In this document: piece after piece, positions 1-8,529 of the stretch | Numbering within the stretch: the first letter of the stretch is position 1 | Layout of the letters: each line of letters starts with the position of its first letter | Origin: Bacillota bacterium | Lineage (GTDB): Bacteria; Bacillota; Clostridia; Lachnospirales; Anaerotignaceae | DNA: 10,686 bases | Assembly: GCA_023413275.1 (NCBI GenBank) | Contig: JAEZPX010000074.1 | Span: 1-10,686, forward strand | Direction of reading: 5' to 3' | Position numbers and translations under genes: made by a program | Notes under the pieces: generated by a model | Databases searched by the model: none | Told to the model about the DNA's origin: nothing | The model's input: the letters and a program-made list of their open reading frames with translations, nothing else

Positions 1-1721
1 AAAATTGCTATGTTATGGGTAAAGTACAAAGTACGAGTGCAAGCGGAACTTATGCAGCCGCAGGAGGGCTCATAGGGGTAATTTCTGAATATTCAAAATT
101 TGCTATAGAAAACAGTTATAGTGTTGTGACTGCAAGTGTTTTAAATACAAGACGCCAGAGCTATATGGGAGGCCTGATCGGGGATTCAAGGAGCGGAGTA
201 AGCAGAGTAGTAAACAGTTATTTCGATTGTGATGTATTGGGAATAGCAACGCCTGCGGAGCAAGGTAAAACAACAGAAGAAATGAAAAATCAGGGTACAT
301 ATGTAAACTGGGATTTCGATGGGGTTTGGAGCTTGAGAGATGGGGAGTATCCTAAATTAAGAACATTGGTTGAGAATCAATTGCATCAGGAGCTTGTTGC
401 ACCTACCAATATTATCATAACAGTTTCACCTATAGCAGTGAAACTGTTGTGGGATAGAGAGGAATTAGCTAATAAATACGTAATTAAATACAATGACACA
501 ACGGCAGAATCTGATAACAATGGAGCGTTGATTCAGAATCTTAATCCAAATAGTAAATATATAGTGTCCATACGTGCTATAAATAATAAGGGTGAGAAAG
601 GACCATGGAGTGATGAAATAGAAGTTATCACGTCATCAGCAGAAGAATTAACTCCCAAAGGTGTACAGGTTGTTGAGACAACCAAGGATACTATTTCACT
701 TGTATGGGATGAAATAGTAGGAGTTTCAGAATATGAAGTGATGCATGGTGATAAGGATAAATTAACTGTAAATGAAAATAGTGTTGTGCTAAGAAATCTT
801 ATACCAAATACTTCTTATAAAATAATAGTACGAGCGAAAACTGAGAAGTATGTGAGTAGCTGGTCAGGGGAGATTTCAGTTTTGACGAGAGATTATGTGC
901 AGGCACTTGGAACAAAGGAAGATCCATATTTAATTTATACAGCGGAACAATTGATGAGTGTATCTGAAAAGCCCACAGCATGTTACAAGTTAATGAGAAA
1001 TATTGACTTGCTAAATAATGAGTTCACTCCAATTGGAACGCAAGAAAATCCTTTTACAGGGATATTTGATGGAAATGGATACACAATACAAAATCTTTCT
1101 ATATCTTTGCCTGATGATAATAATATAGGACTTTTTGGATACATAGATAAAGGAACTGTAAAAAATCTAACCATTAACAGAGTATATATAATAGGAAATG
1201 ATAGGGTTGGAGCTCTTGCTGGATATGTTAACGGTGGTACCCTAGCAGATTGCAGCATAAAAGGGGTTAGGGATATTGTTTGCAATGCAAATAATAATAA
1301 CGCAAATCAAATTATTGGTTATGCAGAGCCTGGTACCGAGGTAACAGATTGTTTTATTGAGGATTTTAGAATCAGTGAGATGTTATCAACAAAAAAAGTT
1401 AAAGTGGAGGAAAAAAAGGATGTATTAGTAAATATAACGGCGGCGCATATGTCTAATGATCCTACTAAAATTTATACAGTAACATATAATCCAGAAGAAT
1501 TACAGTTAACAGATTTTGCTGCACAAACTACAGTGGAAAATATTCAAGTCGGACATATTGAAGGAACAGATATAAATATAGTATCAAATTGCGATGGGGT
1601 AATTACTTTTGCTATTAATAAAAATAAATACAGTAGTAAAAGCTGGACGGGTGTCGTAACTCTTATTAAATTCCATTCAAAAATAACAGGGGAATCTCAG
1701 TTATCATTTGAACAAAATTAA
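1..1721 (+). CDS. Large surface/secreted protein with GLUG, Fn3 and cohesin-like domains (5' end missing)
   Basis: The frame is open from base 3, upstream of the first ATG at 15, and the residues there (NCYVMGK, then GGLIG) are the middle of a GLUG-type repeat, so the ATG at 15 is internal and the true start lies outside the window. Visible domains in order: the end of a GLUG block (about nt 3-360, with GGLIG twice); two fibronectin type III domains (about 381-640 and 645-890, each with the W...Y pattern and an N-P-N-[ST]-x-Y-x-[IV] turn); a second GLUG block (about 900-1290, opening GTKEDPYLIYTAEQL, then FDGNGYTI and GLFGY); and a cohesin-like beta domain to the stop (about 1395-1718). No LPXTG anchor or C-terminal membrane segment is present. 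Proteins of this build are normally extracellular adhesive or scaffold proteins. The gene ends 41 bp before the RHS toxin gene with no terminator between, suggesting one operon. The exact function is unknown. Confidence 0.85.
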   Translation, partial: NCYVMGKVQSTSASGTYAAAGGLIGVISEYSKFAIENSYSVVTASVLNTRRQSYMGGLIGDSRSGVSRVVNSYFDCDVLGIATPAEQGKTTEEMKNQGTYVNWDFDGVWSLRDGEYPKLRTLVENQLHQELVAPTNIIITVSPIAVKLLWDREELANKYVIKYNDTTAESDNNGALIQNLNPNSKYIVSIRAINNKGEKGPWSDEIEVITSSAEELTPKGVQVVETTKDTISLVWDEIVGVSEYEVMHGDKDKLTVNENSVVLRNLIPNTSYKIIVRAKTEKYVSSWSGEISVLTRDYVQALGTKEDPYLIYTAEQLMSVSEKPTACYKLMRNIDLLNNEFTPIGTQENPFTGIFDGNGYTIQNLSISLPDDNNIGLFGYIDKGTVKNLTINRVYIIGNDRVGALAGYVNGGTLADCSIKGVRDIVCNANNNNANQIIGYAEPGTEVTDCFIEDFRISEMLSTKKVKVEEKKDVLVNITAAHMSNDPTKIYTVTYNPEELQLTDFAAQTTVENIQVGHIEGTDINIVSNCDGVITFAINKNKYSSKSWTGVVTLIKFHSKITGESQLSFEQN

Positions 1722-1762
1722 CTGTTAACTAAAAGTATAATAAAAATAAAGGAGAGTACAGT

Positions 1763-4700
1763 ATGCGTCTAATGAATAAGGCAGTCTCATTTTTACTGAT
1801 TTTAAGTGTACTAATGGGCGCGTTTCCTTCAAGCATTGCATATGCCAATCAAGATATAGTTGCAAGTGATTTTTCACAAGAAAAGGAAGATGTATTAACT
1901 CATCTGGGGGATAAAGAAAAAATAATAGTAAAATATAAACAATTAGCAGAACCTTCAGCAGTTATTGCAGACACTGAGGAAAAGCTGGCTAATAAAGAAA
2001 GCACCATTAAACAACCTGATACTAGTGGAACGGATTCAAAGCTTCAATTGGTGGCAGAAGTGGAATCTCTATCCTTACAGGTTATGGAAGTTGATGAAAG
2101 TATCGATATTGATGATGCGATTGAAACTCTGGAGAATAATCCGGAGGTAGAGTATGTACAGCCAAATTACACCTTTGAAGAATTAAGCTTTGATTCAGAA
2201 TCCGACTTTGAACAGCAGTGGGCACTTAACAATAAAGGCCAAACCATTAATGAAGATAAGGGAATGGCAGGAGTTGACTTAGGGGCATATAGCATTTCGG
2301 ATAGTGTGAATGCCAAAGATACAGTGGTTGTAGGAGTGATAGATACAGGAATAAATGTCAAACATTCAGAGTTTGAAGGCCGAATAGTTTCAGGATGGGA
2401 TTTTTATAATAACGATGCTTCGGTTTTCGATAAGGGAGATAGCTCCCATGGTACTGGCGTTGCCGGTGTTATTGCAGCCAATATTGATCATAACGGTATA
2501 GCTGGTATAGCTCAAAATGCTAAGATAATGCCTCTGAAATTTATGGAAAATGGTGAGGGGTATACTTTTGATGTGATAAGAGCTATAGAATATGCCAAAG
2601 AAAGAGGCGTAAAAATTATTAACTGTAGCTTCGGTAGTAGAGAATATAATCCAGCGTTAATGGAGGTTATGGCTGAAAATAGAGACATACTTTTTGTTTG
2701 TGCTGCGGGTAATAATGGAGATTCCACTAAAATATATCCAGCAGCGTTTGATTTACCTAATGTTATTTCAGTAGGTTCAATCAATAACAAAGGAGAACTT
2801 GCAAGTAAAAGTAACTACGGGAAGACTGTACATATTACTGCGCCAGGAGAAAACATTTATACGACTAAAAACGAAAATGACTATGGTTTTGTAAGTGGTA
2901 CTTCTATGGCGGCTGCCTATATCTCGGGGGTAGCTGCATTATATAGTGGGAAATATCCCGATGTTTCAGCTGAGAATATTTCGCTGGCTCTAAAATCAAG
3001 TGGGGTTCAATTAGATGGAATAAATGGAAAAACATTGTTTGGACTGGTTCAGCTTTCAAATTTAATAGATGCATCTGACCTTGTGGTGGAAAATGGTAAC
3101 GACTTTAATTTACCGTTTGAAGTTCAAAGCCTGATTAATGGCAGCAGACTTTATACTGATTTAACAAATGAAGAGAAGGAGCAAATACTTTCGAATTTAG
3201 AGGTAGAAGATTCCAATATGGTTTTATGTTCAAATGTAGGGATCAGTCTAAAAGAGTCAATATCTTTAGCTCGGATTATGGGATTAGTCAATATAGATTT
3301 AGATAGCGCAAAAAAAATGATAAGTAATTTTTCATCAGATAAAGATGCGCTTTTACAAGCAAAATTGTATGATCAATATATGCAAAAGATTTCCGCTGAT
3401 AACAACGAAGATATTGAACTGTTTAAAGAGCTTTTATGCAGTGGATATAAAACAAAAAGCATACTTAGTTCCTATCTAGTGGCGAAAACTTTTGATATTG
3501 ATATGAATACTATTATTCAAAAGCAAAACGGAATAGGAAATCTTGTTGAAGATGAAATTGGTACCTTTAGCGAGATGGCTATGTTTTATTATGTGAATGA
3601 AGAAGTACTGATTGCAATTAGCCGGGTAAACGGCATAACCTTAGTGGAGATGCTGCAGATGATTCAAGAAAAAAAGAATGAACTTCATATTTCTTTTGAG
3701 GAAGAACTTCAAGCACTCACTGAAACTGAGGAAGATACAAACGATGCAGTGCAGGCATTACCTAATGCACCGTTTCAGTATAAGGCTGGTATTAACGAGA
3801 ATGTAAACCTGAATACTGGTGCTTTAACATATGAAGATACTCTGGTAAGTCTGCCAGGAAGAAATGGAATGGATCTAAATTTAGTTATGAAGTACAACTC
3901 AGCAGAAAGTTATTCTGCGGATAAAACCACTGTATATCCTCAAAAATACTTAGGAAAAGGTTGGTCTTTAAATTTTACAAAAATACTAACTGTTGATGAT
4001 CAACAATTTGTTAGATTTTCAGACGGATCAACCTACAGAATAATTTCTGGAAAACTTGAGAACTACAAACTACAAGATGTGACCTTAGTTCAGAAGAATA
4101 AAGAATATGAGTTGGACTATGCAGATGGCAGAAAAGAAGCTTTTGACTCAATGGGTAATATCAGCCTAATGGAAGACCGGTTTGGAAATCAAATATCATT
4201 TAAAAAACAAGGTGCACAGTCTGTAATTATTACAGATAGTGTTGGAAAAGAAACGAAGATATATTACAGTAGTGATGAAAATAGACTATATCAAATTATT
4301 TTACCTGATCGGTCTGTGATAAGCTTATATCTTGATGCCAACGGAAATCTTATTAAAAAAGAAGACCAAGTAGGCAGAATTACTGAGTATAAGTATTCTA
4401 GTCAAGAAGGAGAATTCTATGGCAGTAGTCGCAAGTATTCTAATTTGACATCAGTTCAATACCCAACGGGACTTAAAGGTTTTTATGAATACGAATTGGT
4501 TAACATAAAAATTGCTGCAAATATATATTCTAAATATTATCGTATAAAGAACACATATAAAAAAGGGGGTATGGTGAATTATCTAAGCTCAACTTATGAG
4601 TATAATGGTTCTTATATGAATGCGGAATCAAATTATTCTACAACAGTAACTAATGCCTATGGTACAAAGATTAACACAGCATTTGATTTTAAAAGTGGGA

Positions 4701-7700
4701 ATAAAACTTCAGAGAAAGTAACTGTAGATGGGGTTATTGTGAAAGAAGTAGTTTATACATATAATGCCAATGATTTACCCGTTAATATTACTACAAATGT
4801 ATATAAGAATGCTGTGGCTGCAAAGCATTTTATTGAATTATATACATATGATGACAAAGGAAATGTGTTGACATATATAAATCCCCTCGGAGAAGGTGAT
4901 AGCAATTCGTCTGCCTATAAGACAACATATACCTATGACCATCTTTTCAACTTAATTACATCTACAAGTGTACAAAAGGATGATGATACGGTTGTAAAAC
5001 AAGAAGCATCGCTAACAGGGGATAGGAAATCCATTCGAGAAACAAGGACATATGAAAATTCCCAGTTAAAAGTGTACAGCAAATTTAGCTATGATGATTA
5101 TGGAAATATATTAAATTTATATCAATATAAAACAGAAGATGATTGTATAACGCAGAGATATACTTATGAAGATGGAGCATATTTGAGCAGTCAGACAATC
5201 GGTGATCAAACAATAAATTATACCTATGATAAGCTTGGGCGGGTGGCTAGCGTAACAGATGCAAATGGCAATACTACGAAATATCAGTATGACGATTTAG
5301 GCCGGAAGTTAAAAACGATAAACGCAGATGGTACATCTCAAGATTGCACATATAATGATACTGACAATTGTCTAACCATAACGGATGAGAATGGCTATAA
5401 AAAGAGTTATGAGTATGATTCCTTTGGAAATATTATTAAAGTCGTGGATTTAACTACGGATTGCGTTATATTAAAAAGTACTTATGATCAATTATTGAGG
5501 CTTAAGGAGCAGTACGATGGAAAAAATATAAAAACTGTATACACTTATGATTATTTAAATAGAATATTAACCGTTTCAAAGGGGGATTATCAGGAAACAC
5601 ATGAATATGATGATACGTTCAGCCTTAAGACTTCTAGAGAGATAAAGAGTATAAAAGGGGATAAAAATGCCCCGGATTTGACTGATTTTAAAGATAAGGA
5701 CTATCTAGGAAATGTAATAAAATCAGGCTATTTATCTAATAGGAATGAAATAGGGGTTACGAATTATTCCTATGATTATTTAGGGCATATGGTTAGTAAT
5801 GTTACAACGAAGGATCAATTAGAGGGATATCAGTATACCTGCAAATACGAAACAGATTATACAGGAAACGTATTAAGCGTAACCTATAGTGACGGTACTA
5901 CAATAAAATCAAGGTATGACATGCTTGGACGAAAAATTCAGGATCAAGATGCCTTGGGGAATGTGTCAAATTATGAATATAATGATATTGGTAATATTAT
6001 AAAAACGGACAGGGCATTTGATAGCCGTAACGTATCTATTGAAAAGAACCAGTACGATTTAAACGGAAATCTAATCAAATTAAGTATATCTTCCAGCAAG
6101 CCTAATTCGGAACTGGAGTTTCAAAATACAGACTATGAGTATGACGATTGTAATAGACTGATTCAAACAACATCATATGATGGGAATCAATCCATCTGTA
6201 CGGAGTATAGCTATGATGGACTTGGAAACCGTGTCATGATGAAAACGGGAAATGGAACCAGTACATGGAAGTATGAATATGATAGTCAAGGTAGATTAAA
6301 GCAATATACGGATGCATTGGGACAATCTGAAACATATCGATATGATGGGAATGGAAACATCATTGGTAAAACAGATAGGAATGGCAACGAAATAACAAAT
6401 ACATATAATGAATTGAATCTGTTGCTTTCAACATCAGTGGAAACCCAGCAAGGTGAAACAAAGACAATCGGTTATTCCTATTCTCCCAACGGGATGATAA
6501 CCAAAGAAACAAATGAAGATCTCACCACAGAGCGTAAATATGATTGCAGAGGAATGGTCATTTGTGAAAAGAATGACCAAGGACAAGAAAAACAGTATCT
6601 TTATGACGATTTGGGAAATAAAACGTCATTTAAACTAATTTGCAACCGCACTGTGGAGTTGAATCTGTCATATCAATATGATAATTTTAATCGCCTTCAA
6701 GCAGTTTTAGAAAATGGGCAAGGGAAGGCAAGTTATCAGTATGATCAAATGGGAAATTTAACTTCAGAAGCATATGATAATGGGACAGCTGTCTCCTATC
6801 ATTATAATGCTGCGAATTTAATGACCTCCATCAAAAGCGAAATCAATGGCGGGATGATCTCGGGCTGTGACTATTCCTATTCTTTGGATGGGAATCAGAT
6901 AGCAAAAAATGATCTTAGAGGCGGACATGTTGAATATGCTTATGATGGAATCGGCAGGCTGAAAGAGGAGGATACCACATCAAAGAACGGAAAGAATGAA
7001 ATTTGTACCTATGATTATGATGCCAATGGAAATCGTATTCTCAAATTGGTCTCTGGGGATGAAAATGCGAAAACGACGTATGAATATGACAAAAATAACA
7101 GACTAATTTCGGAGGAAACAAAAAAGGCGGATTCTGAATATCCAATTGATGTTACTGAATATTATTATGATAAAAATGGAAACCAAGTTTCAAAATTATC
7201 GGGCACCATTGATTCAATGGAAGGACAAGTATCTTCTGTTGGAATAGAAGAAAGCGGCTCGTCTTATCAATATGAGCTATTTCAATATGATGGATGGAAT
7301 CATTTATCAAAATATCAAACAAAAGGCACCACTGCCCAATATACATATGCTCCCAATGGCTTTAGAATGTCCAAGGAAGTAAATGGACATATCACAAGCC
7401 ATGTTTGGGATGGAGCTGATATGGTGTTGGAGCTTGACGAATCGGATGACGTAATAAACAAATATATTAGAGGGAAAAGCTTGATAAAAACATCTGATGA
7501 TATATACTATATTCATGATGGTCATGGGGATATCACACAGCTGGCTAATCGCAATGGAGATGTTATTCAGGATTACAGTTATGATGCATTTGGAGTAGAG
7601 ATAAACGAAGAAGTAACAGAAGCATCAGAAGCCACAGAGCAATATAATCCATTCCGGTATTGTGGTGAGTATTTCGATGAGGAATTGGGATGCATCTATT

Positions 7701-8527
7701 TAAGAGCAAGATATTATGACTCGAAGCATGGCAGAATGATAACAGAAGATCCGATTAGAGATGGAATGAACTGGTATATCTATGGGAACAACAATCCAAT
7801 TAAATTTATTGATCCTACTGGTTTGGCAATTGTGCGGTTAAGAGAATGGTTTAATGAAAAGACAAGCTATTGTAAAGATTCATATAATGGCTTTCGTAGT
7901 TCTATCACTTGGAATAATAAGACTAAAACAGCTACGGTTTCGATGAGTGGAAACGGATATGTTAAATATGCTAATCTTAAATTAGGAGAAGATGGTAGTT
8001 ATATCAAAAATGGCAGGATATATGTGGATGATGTGATTCTTTGGAGAAATCTTGGAACCGTTATTGATCCACCTGCTGAAAAAATTCATGATGTTGATGC
8101 TTTAATTATAGGTGGTGCAATTGGAGGTAAAGGTATTAGTTCAGGCATAAAACTAATTGGGAGTATATCAGCAGCTGATGCAGCAGGTAGTGCAGCGGTT
8201 GCTGGAGGTGGGCTAAAAGCAGATTTAGGTAAAAAGTTAGAGTATGTTTTTGGTAATGCAACAGGAACTAAACATAACATTGATAGATCTATTGCTATGG
8301 AGAAACAATTGAATAGCATTGGAATTTTCGATAATAAGGCTGGACGAGAAATTGTTCAAAATAATTTAACTAAAGTTTTTAATGATTCATTTAGCATCGT
8401 CAAAGTACAAGATAATGGCAGAATTGTAAGAGAGTCTTTACTGTCAGGACCAAATGGACTTGTTAAAGTCGAGTCTATTTGGGAAGGTAGCAAACTGATC
8501 ACCGTACAGATATTTGGAGGTAAATAA
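1763..8527 (+). CDS. Secreted subtilisin (S8)-RHS polymorphic toxin
   Basis: The start is ATG 1763 with ribosome site GGAGAG (1751-1756). Residues 1-28 form a Sec signal peptide (hydrophobic core, cleavage predicted after AYA28). Residues about 50-140 look like an inhibitor I9 propeptide ending in EYVQPNY. Residues about 185-430 are a complete S8 protease with Asp194 (VIDTGI), His229 (SSHGTGVAG), oxyanion Asn317 (AAGNN) and Ser381 (SGTSMA). Residues about 440-660 are a helical linker. From about 676 (NLNTGALTYEDTLVSLPGR) to 1960 runs an RHS shell with some 30 or more YD motifs (Y-x-Y-D-x-x-G-[NR]). Residues about 1961-2021 are the RHS core, closing with DPTGL. The last 233 residues are a variable tip. 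RHS shells are known to enclose C-terminal toxins, and the closest Gram-positive analogue in layout is WapA. No cell-wall anchor is seen. The frame is intact over 6.7 kb. The target and the role of the protease are inferred, not shown. Confidence 0.9.
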   Translation: MRLMNKAVSFLLILSVLMGAFPSSIAYANQDIVASDFSQEKEDVLTHLGDKEKIIVKYKQLAEPSAVIADTEEKLANKESTIKQPDTSGTDSKLQLVAEVESLSLQVMEVDESIDIDDAIETLENNPEVEYVQPNYTFEELSFDSESDFEQQWALNNKGQTINEDKGMAGVDLGAYSISDSVNAKDTVVVGVIDTGINVKHSEFEGRIVSGWDFYNNDASVFDKGDSSHGTGVAGVIAANIDHNGIAGIAQNAKIMPLKFMENGEGYTFDVIRAIEYAKERGVKIINCSFGSREYNPALMEVMAENRDILFVCAAGNNGDSTKIYPAAFDLPNVISVGSINNKGELASKSNYGKTVHITAPGENIYTTKNENDYGFVSGTSMAAAYISGVAALYSGKYPDVSAENISLALKSSGVQLDGINGKTLFGLVQLSNLIDASDLVVENGNDFNLPFEVQSLINGSRLYTDLTNEEKEQILSNLEVEDSNMVLCSNVGISLKESISLARIMGLVNIDLDSAKKMISNFSSDKDALLQAKLYDQYMQKISADNNEDIELFKELLCSGYKTKSILSSYLVAKTFDIDMNTIIQKQNGIGNLVEDEIGTFSEMAMFYYVNEEVLIAISRVNGITLVEMLQMIQEKKNELHISFEEELQALTETEEDTNDAVQALPNAPFQYKAGINENVNLNTGALTYEDTLVSLPGRNGMDLNLVMKYNSAESYSADKTTVYPQKYLGKGWSLNFTKILTVDDQQFVRFSDGSTYRIISGKLENYKLQDVTLVQKNKEYELDYADGRKEAFDSMGNISLMEDRFGNQISFKKQGAQSVIITDSVGKETKIYYSSDENRLYQIILPDRSVISLYLDANGNLIKKEDQVGRITEYKYSSQEGEFYGSSRKYSNLTSVQYPTGLKGFYEYELVNIKIAANIYSKYYRIKNTYKKGGMVNYLSSTYEYNGSYMNAESNYSTTVTNAYGTKINTAFDFKSGNKTSEKVTVDGVIVKEVVYTYNANDLPVNITTNVYKNAVAAKHFIELYTYDDKGNVLTYINPLGEGDSNSSAYKTTYTYDHLFNLITSTSVQKDDDTVVKQEASLTGDRKSIRETRTYENSQLKVYSKFSYDDYGNILNLYQYKTEDDCITQRYTYEDGAYLSSQTIGDQTINYTYDKLGRVASVTDANGNTTKYQYDDLGRKLKTINADGTSQDCTYNDTDNCLTITDENGYKKSYEYDSFGNIIKVVDLTTDCVILKSTYDQLLRLKEQYDGKNIKTVYTYDYLNRILTVSKGDYQETHEYDDTFSLKTSREIKSIKGDKNAPDLTDFKDKDYLGNVIKSGYLSNRNEIGVTNYSYDYLGHMVSNVTTKDQLEGYQYTCKYETDYTGNVLSVTYSDGTTIKSRYDMLGRKIQDQDALGNVSNYEYNDIGNIIKTDRAFDSRNVSIEKNQYDLNGNLIKLSISSSKPNSELEFQNTDYEYDDCNRLIQTTSYDGNQSICTEYSYDGLGNRVMMKTGNGTSTWKYEYDSQGRLKQYTDALGQSETYRYDGNGNIIGKTDRNGNEITNTYNELNLLLSTSVETQQGETKTIGYSYSPNGMITKETNEDLTTERKYDCRGMVICEKNDQGQEKQYLYDDLGNKTSFKLICNRTVELNLSYQYDNFNRLQAVLENGQGKASYQYDQMGNLTSEAYDNGTAVSYHYNAANLMTSIKSEINGGMISGCDYSYSLDGNQIAKNDLRGGHVEYAYDGIGRLKEEDTTSKNGKNEICTYDYDANGNRILKLVSGDENAKTTYEYDKNNRLISEETKKADSEYPIDVTEYYYDKNGNQVSKLSGTIDSMEGQVSSVGIEESGSSYQYELFQYDGWNHLSKYQTKGTTAQYTYAPNGFRMSKEVNGHITSHVWDGADMVLELDESDDVINKYIRGKSLIKTSDDIYYIHDGHGDITQLANRNGDVIQDYSYDAFGVEINEEVTEASEATEQYNPFRYCGEYFDEELGCIYLRARYYDSKHGRMITEDPIRDGMNWYIYGNNNPIKFIDPTGLAIVRLREWFNEKTSYCKDSYNGFRSSITWNNKTKTATVSMSGNGYVKYANLKLGEDGSYIKNGRIYVDDVILWRNLGTVIDPPAEKIHDVDALIIGGAIGGKGISSGIKLIGSISAADAAGSAAVAGGGLKADLGKKLEYVFGNATGTKHNIDRSIAMEKQLNSIGIFDNKAGREIVQNNLTKVFNDSFSIVKVQDNGRIVRESLLSGPNGLVKVESIWEGSKLITVQIFGGK
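7643..7825 (+). other. RHS-associated core domain with predicted self-cleavage site
   Basis: This segment encodes residues 1961-2021 of the toxin. It has the signature NPFRYCGEYFD, then LGCIYLRARYYD, GRMITEDP, NWYIYGNNNP and FIDPTGL. In studied RHS proteins two Asp residues in a DPxG...DPxG arrangement cut the chain just after DPxGL to free the toxin. Here the pair would be Asp1996 (DPIR) and Asp2017 (DPTG), with the cut predicted after Leu2021. The first motif has Arg in place of Gly and the Asp-Asp spacing is 21 rather than the 22 found in the enterobacterial form. From memory the DPIRDG form is common in Gram-positive RHS proteins. Confidence 0.8.
7880..8047 (+). other. Pre-tip beta domain resembling copper amine oxidase N-like domain
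   Basis: Residues about 2040-2095 of the toxin read SSITWNNKTKTATVSM, then NGRIYVDDVIL. This matches the general pattern of the copper amine oxidase N-terminal-like domain of Firmicutes surface proteins (W-[DN]-x-x-T-K-T-[AV]-x-[VI], and NGRxyVxxxxL). It lies between the RHS core and the toxic domain and is not itself an obvious enzyme. It could be a spacer or receptor/wall contact module. The match is by eye only. Confidence 0.5.
8231..8524 (+). other. C-terminal toxin domain of the RHS protein (family not assigned)
   Basis: Residues about 2157-2254 form a compact alpha+beta domain of about 98 residues. Candidate conserved stretches are LEYVFGNATGTKHNIDRS (His2171, Arg2175), IGIFDNKAGRE, RIVRESLLSGPNG and VKVESIWEGSKLITV. 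The size, the His/Arg/Lys/Glu-rich motifs, the position after DPTGL and the cytosolic-type immunity neighbour suit a small nuclease such as the tRNA-cutting tips of polymorphic toxins. A BECR-fold RNase is one possibility. I cannot assign a named Pfam toxin family. It follows a Gly/Ala-rich hydrophobic stretch (residues about 2113-2151), of the sort often seen ahead of RHS toxin tips. Confidence 0.6.
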
Positions 8528-8529
8528 TG
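8516..8529 (+). promoter_or_regulatory. Ribosome site and TAATG coupling of toxin and immunity genes
   Basis: GGAGG (8516-8520) lies inside the last Gly codons of the toxin gene, 6 nt before ATG 8527. The toxin stop TAA (8525-8527) shares its last A with that ATG. This arrangement fixes the start of the downstream gene and implies that immunity is translated by ribosomes finishing the toxin, keeping the two products in step. Confidence 0.85.

Noticed and set aside
15..17. ATG at 15 as the start of the first gene
   Set aside because: The frame is open upstream to the window edge, no ribosome site precedes it, and the residues before it continue a GLUG repeat.
983..1285. Minus-strand open frames inside the surface protein and the RHS gene (also 2512-2790, 8086-8319, 7307-7525)
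   Set aside because: They lie within well-supported coding sequence, lack ribosome sites and show no recognisable protein features.
1708..1741. Promoter for the RHS toxin (TTGAAC 1708-1713, TATAAT 1736-1741)
   Set aside because: The spacer is 22 bp, too long for a sigma-A promoter. The -10-like word is expected by chance in such AT-rich DNA.
3788..7642. DNA-level tandem repeat array or CRISPR-like structure in the RHS region
   Set aside because: The periodicity is at protein level (YD motifs). The DNA copies differ and spacing is irregular. No CRISPR repeats are seen anywhere in the window.
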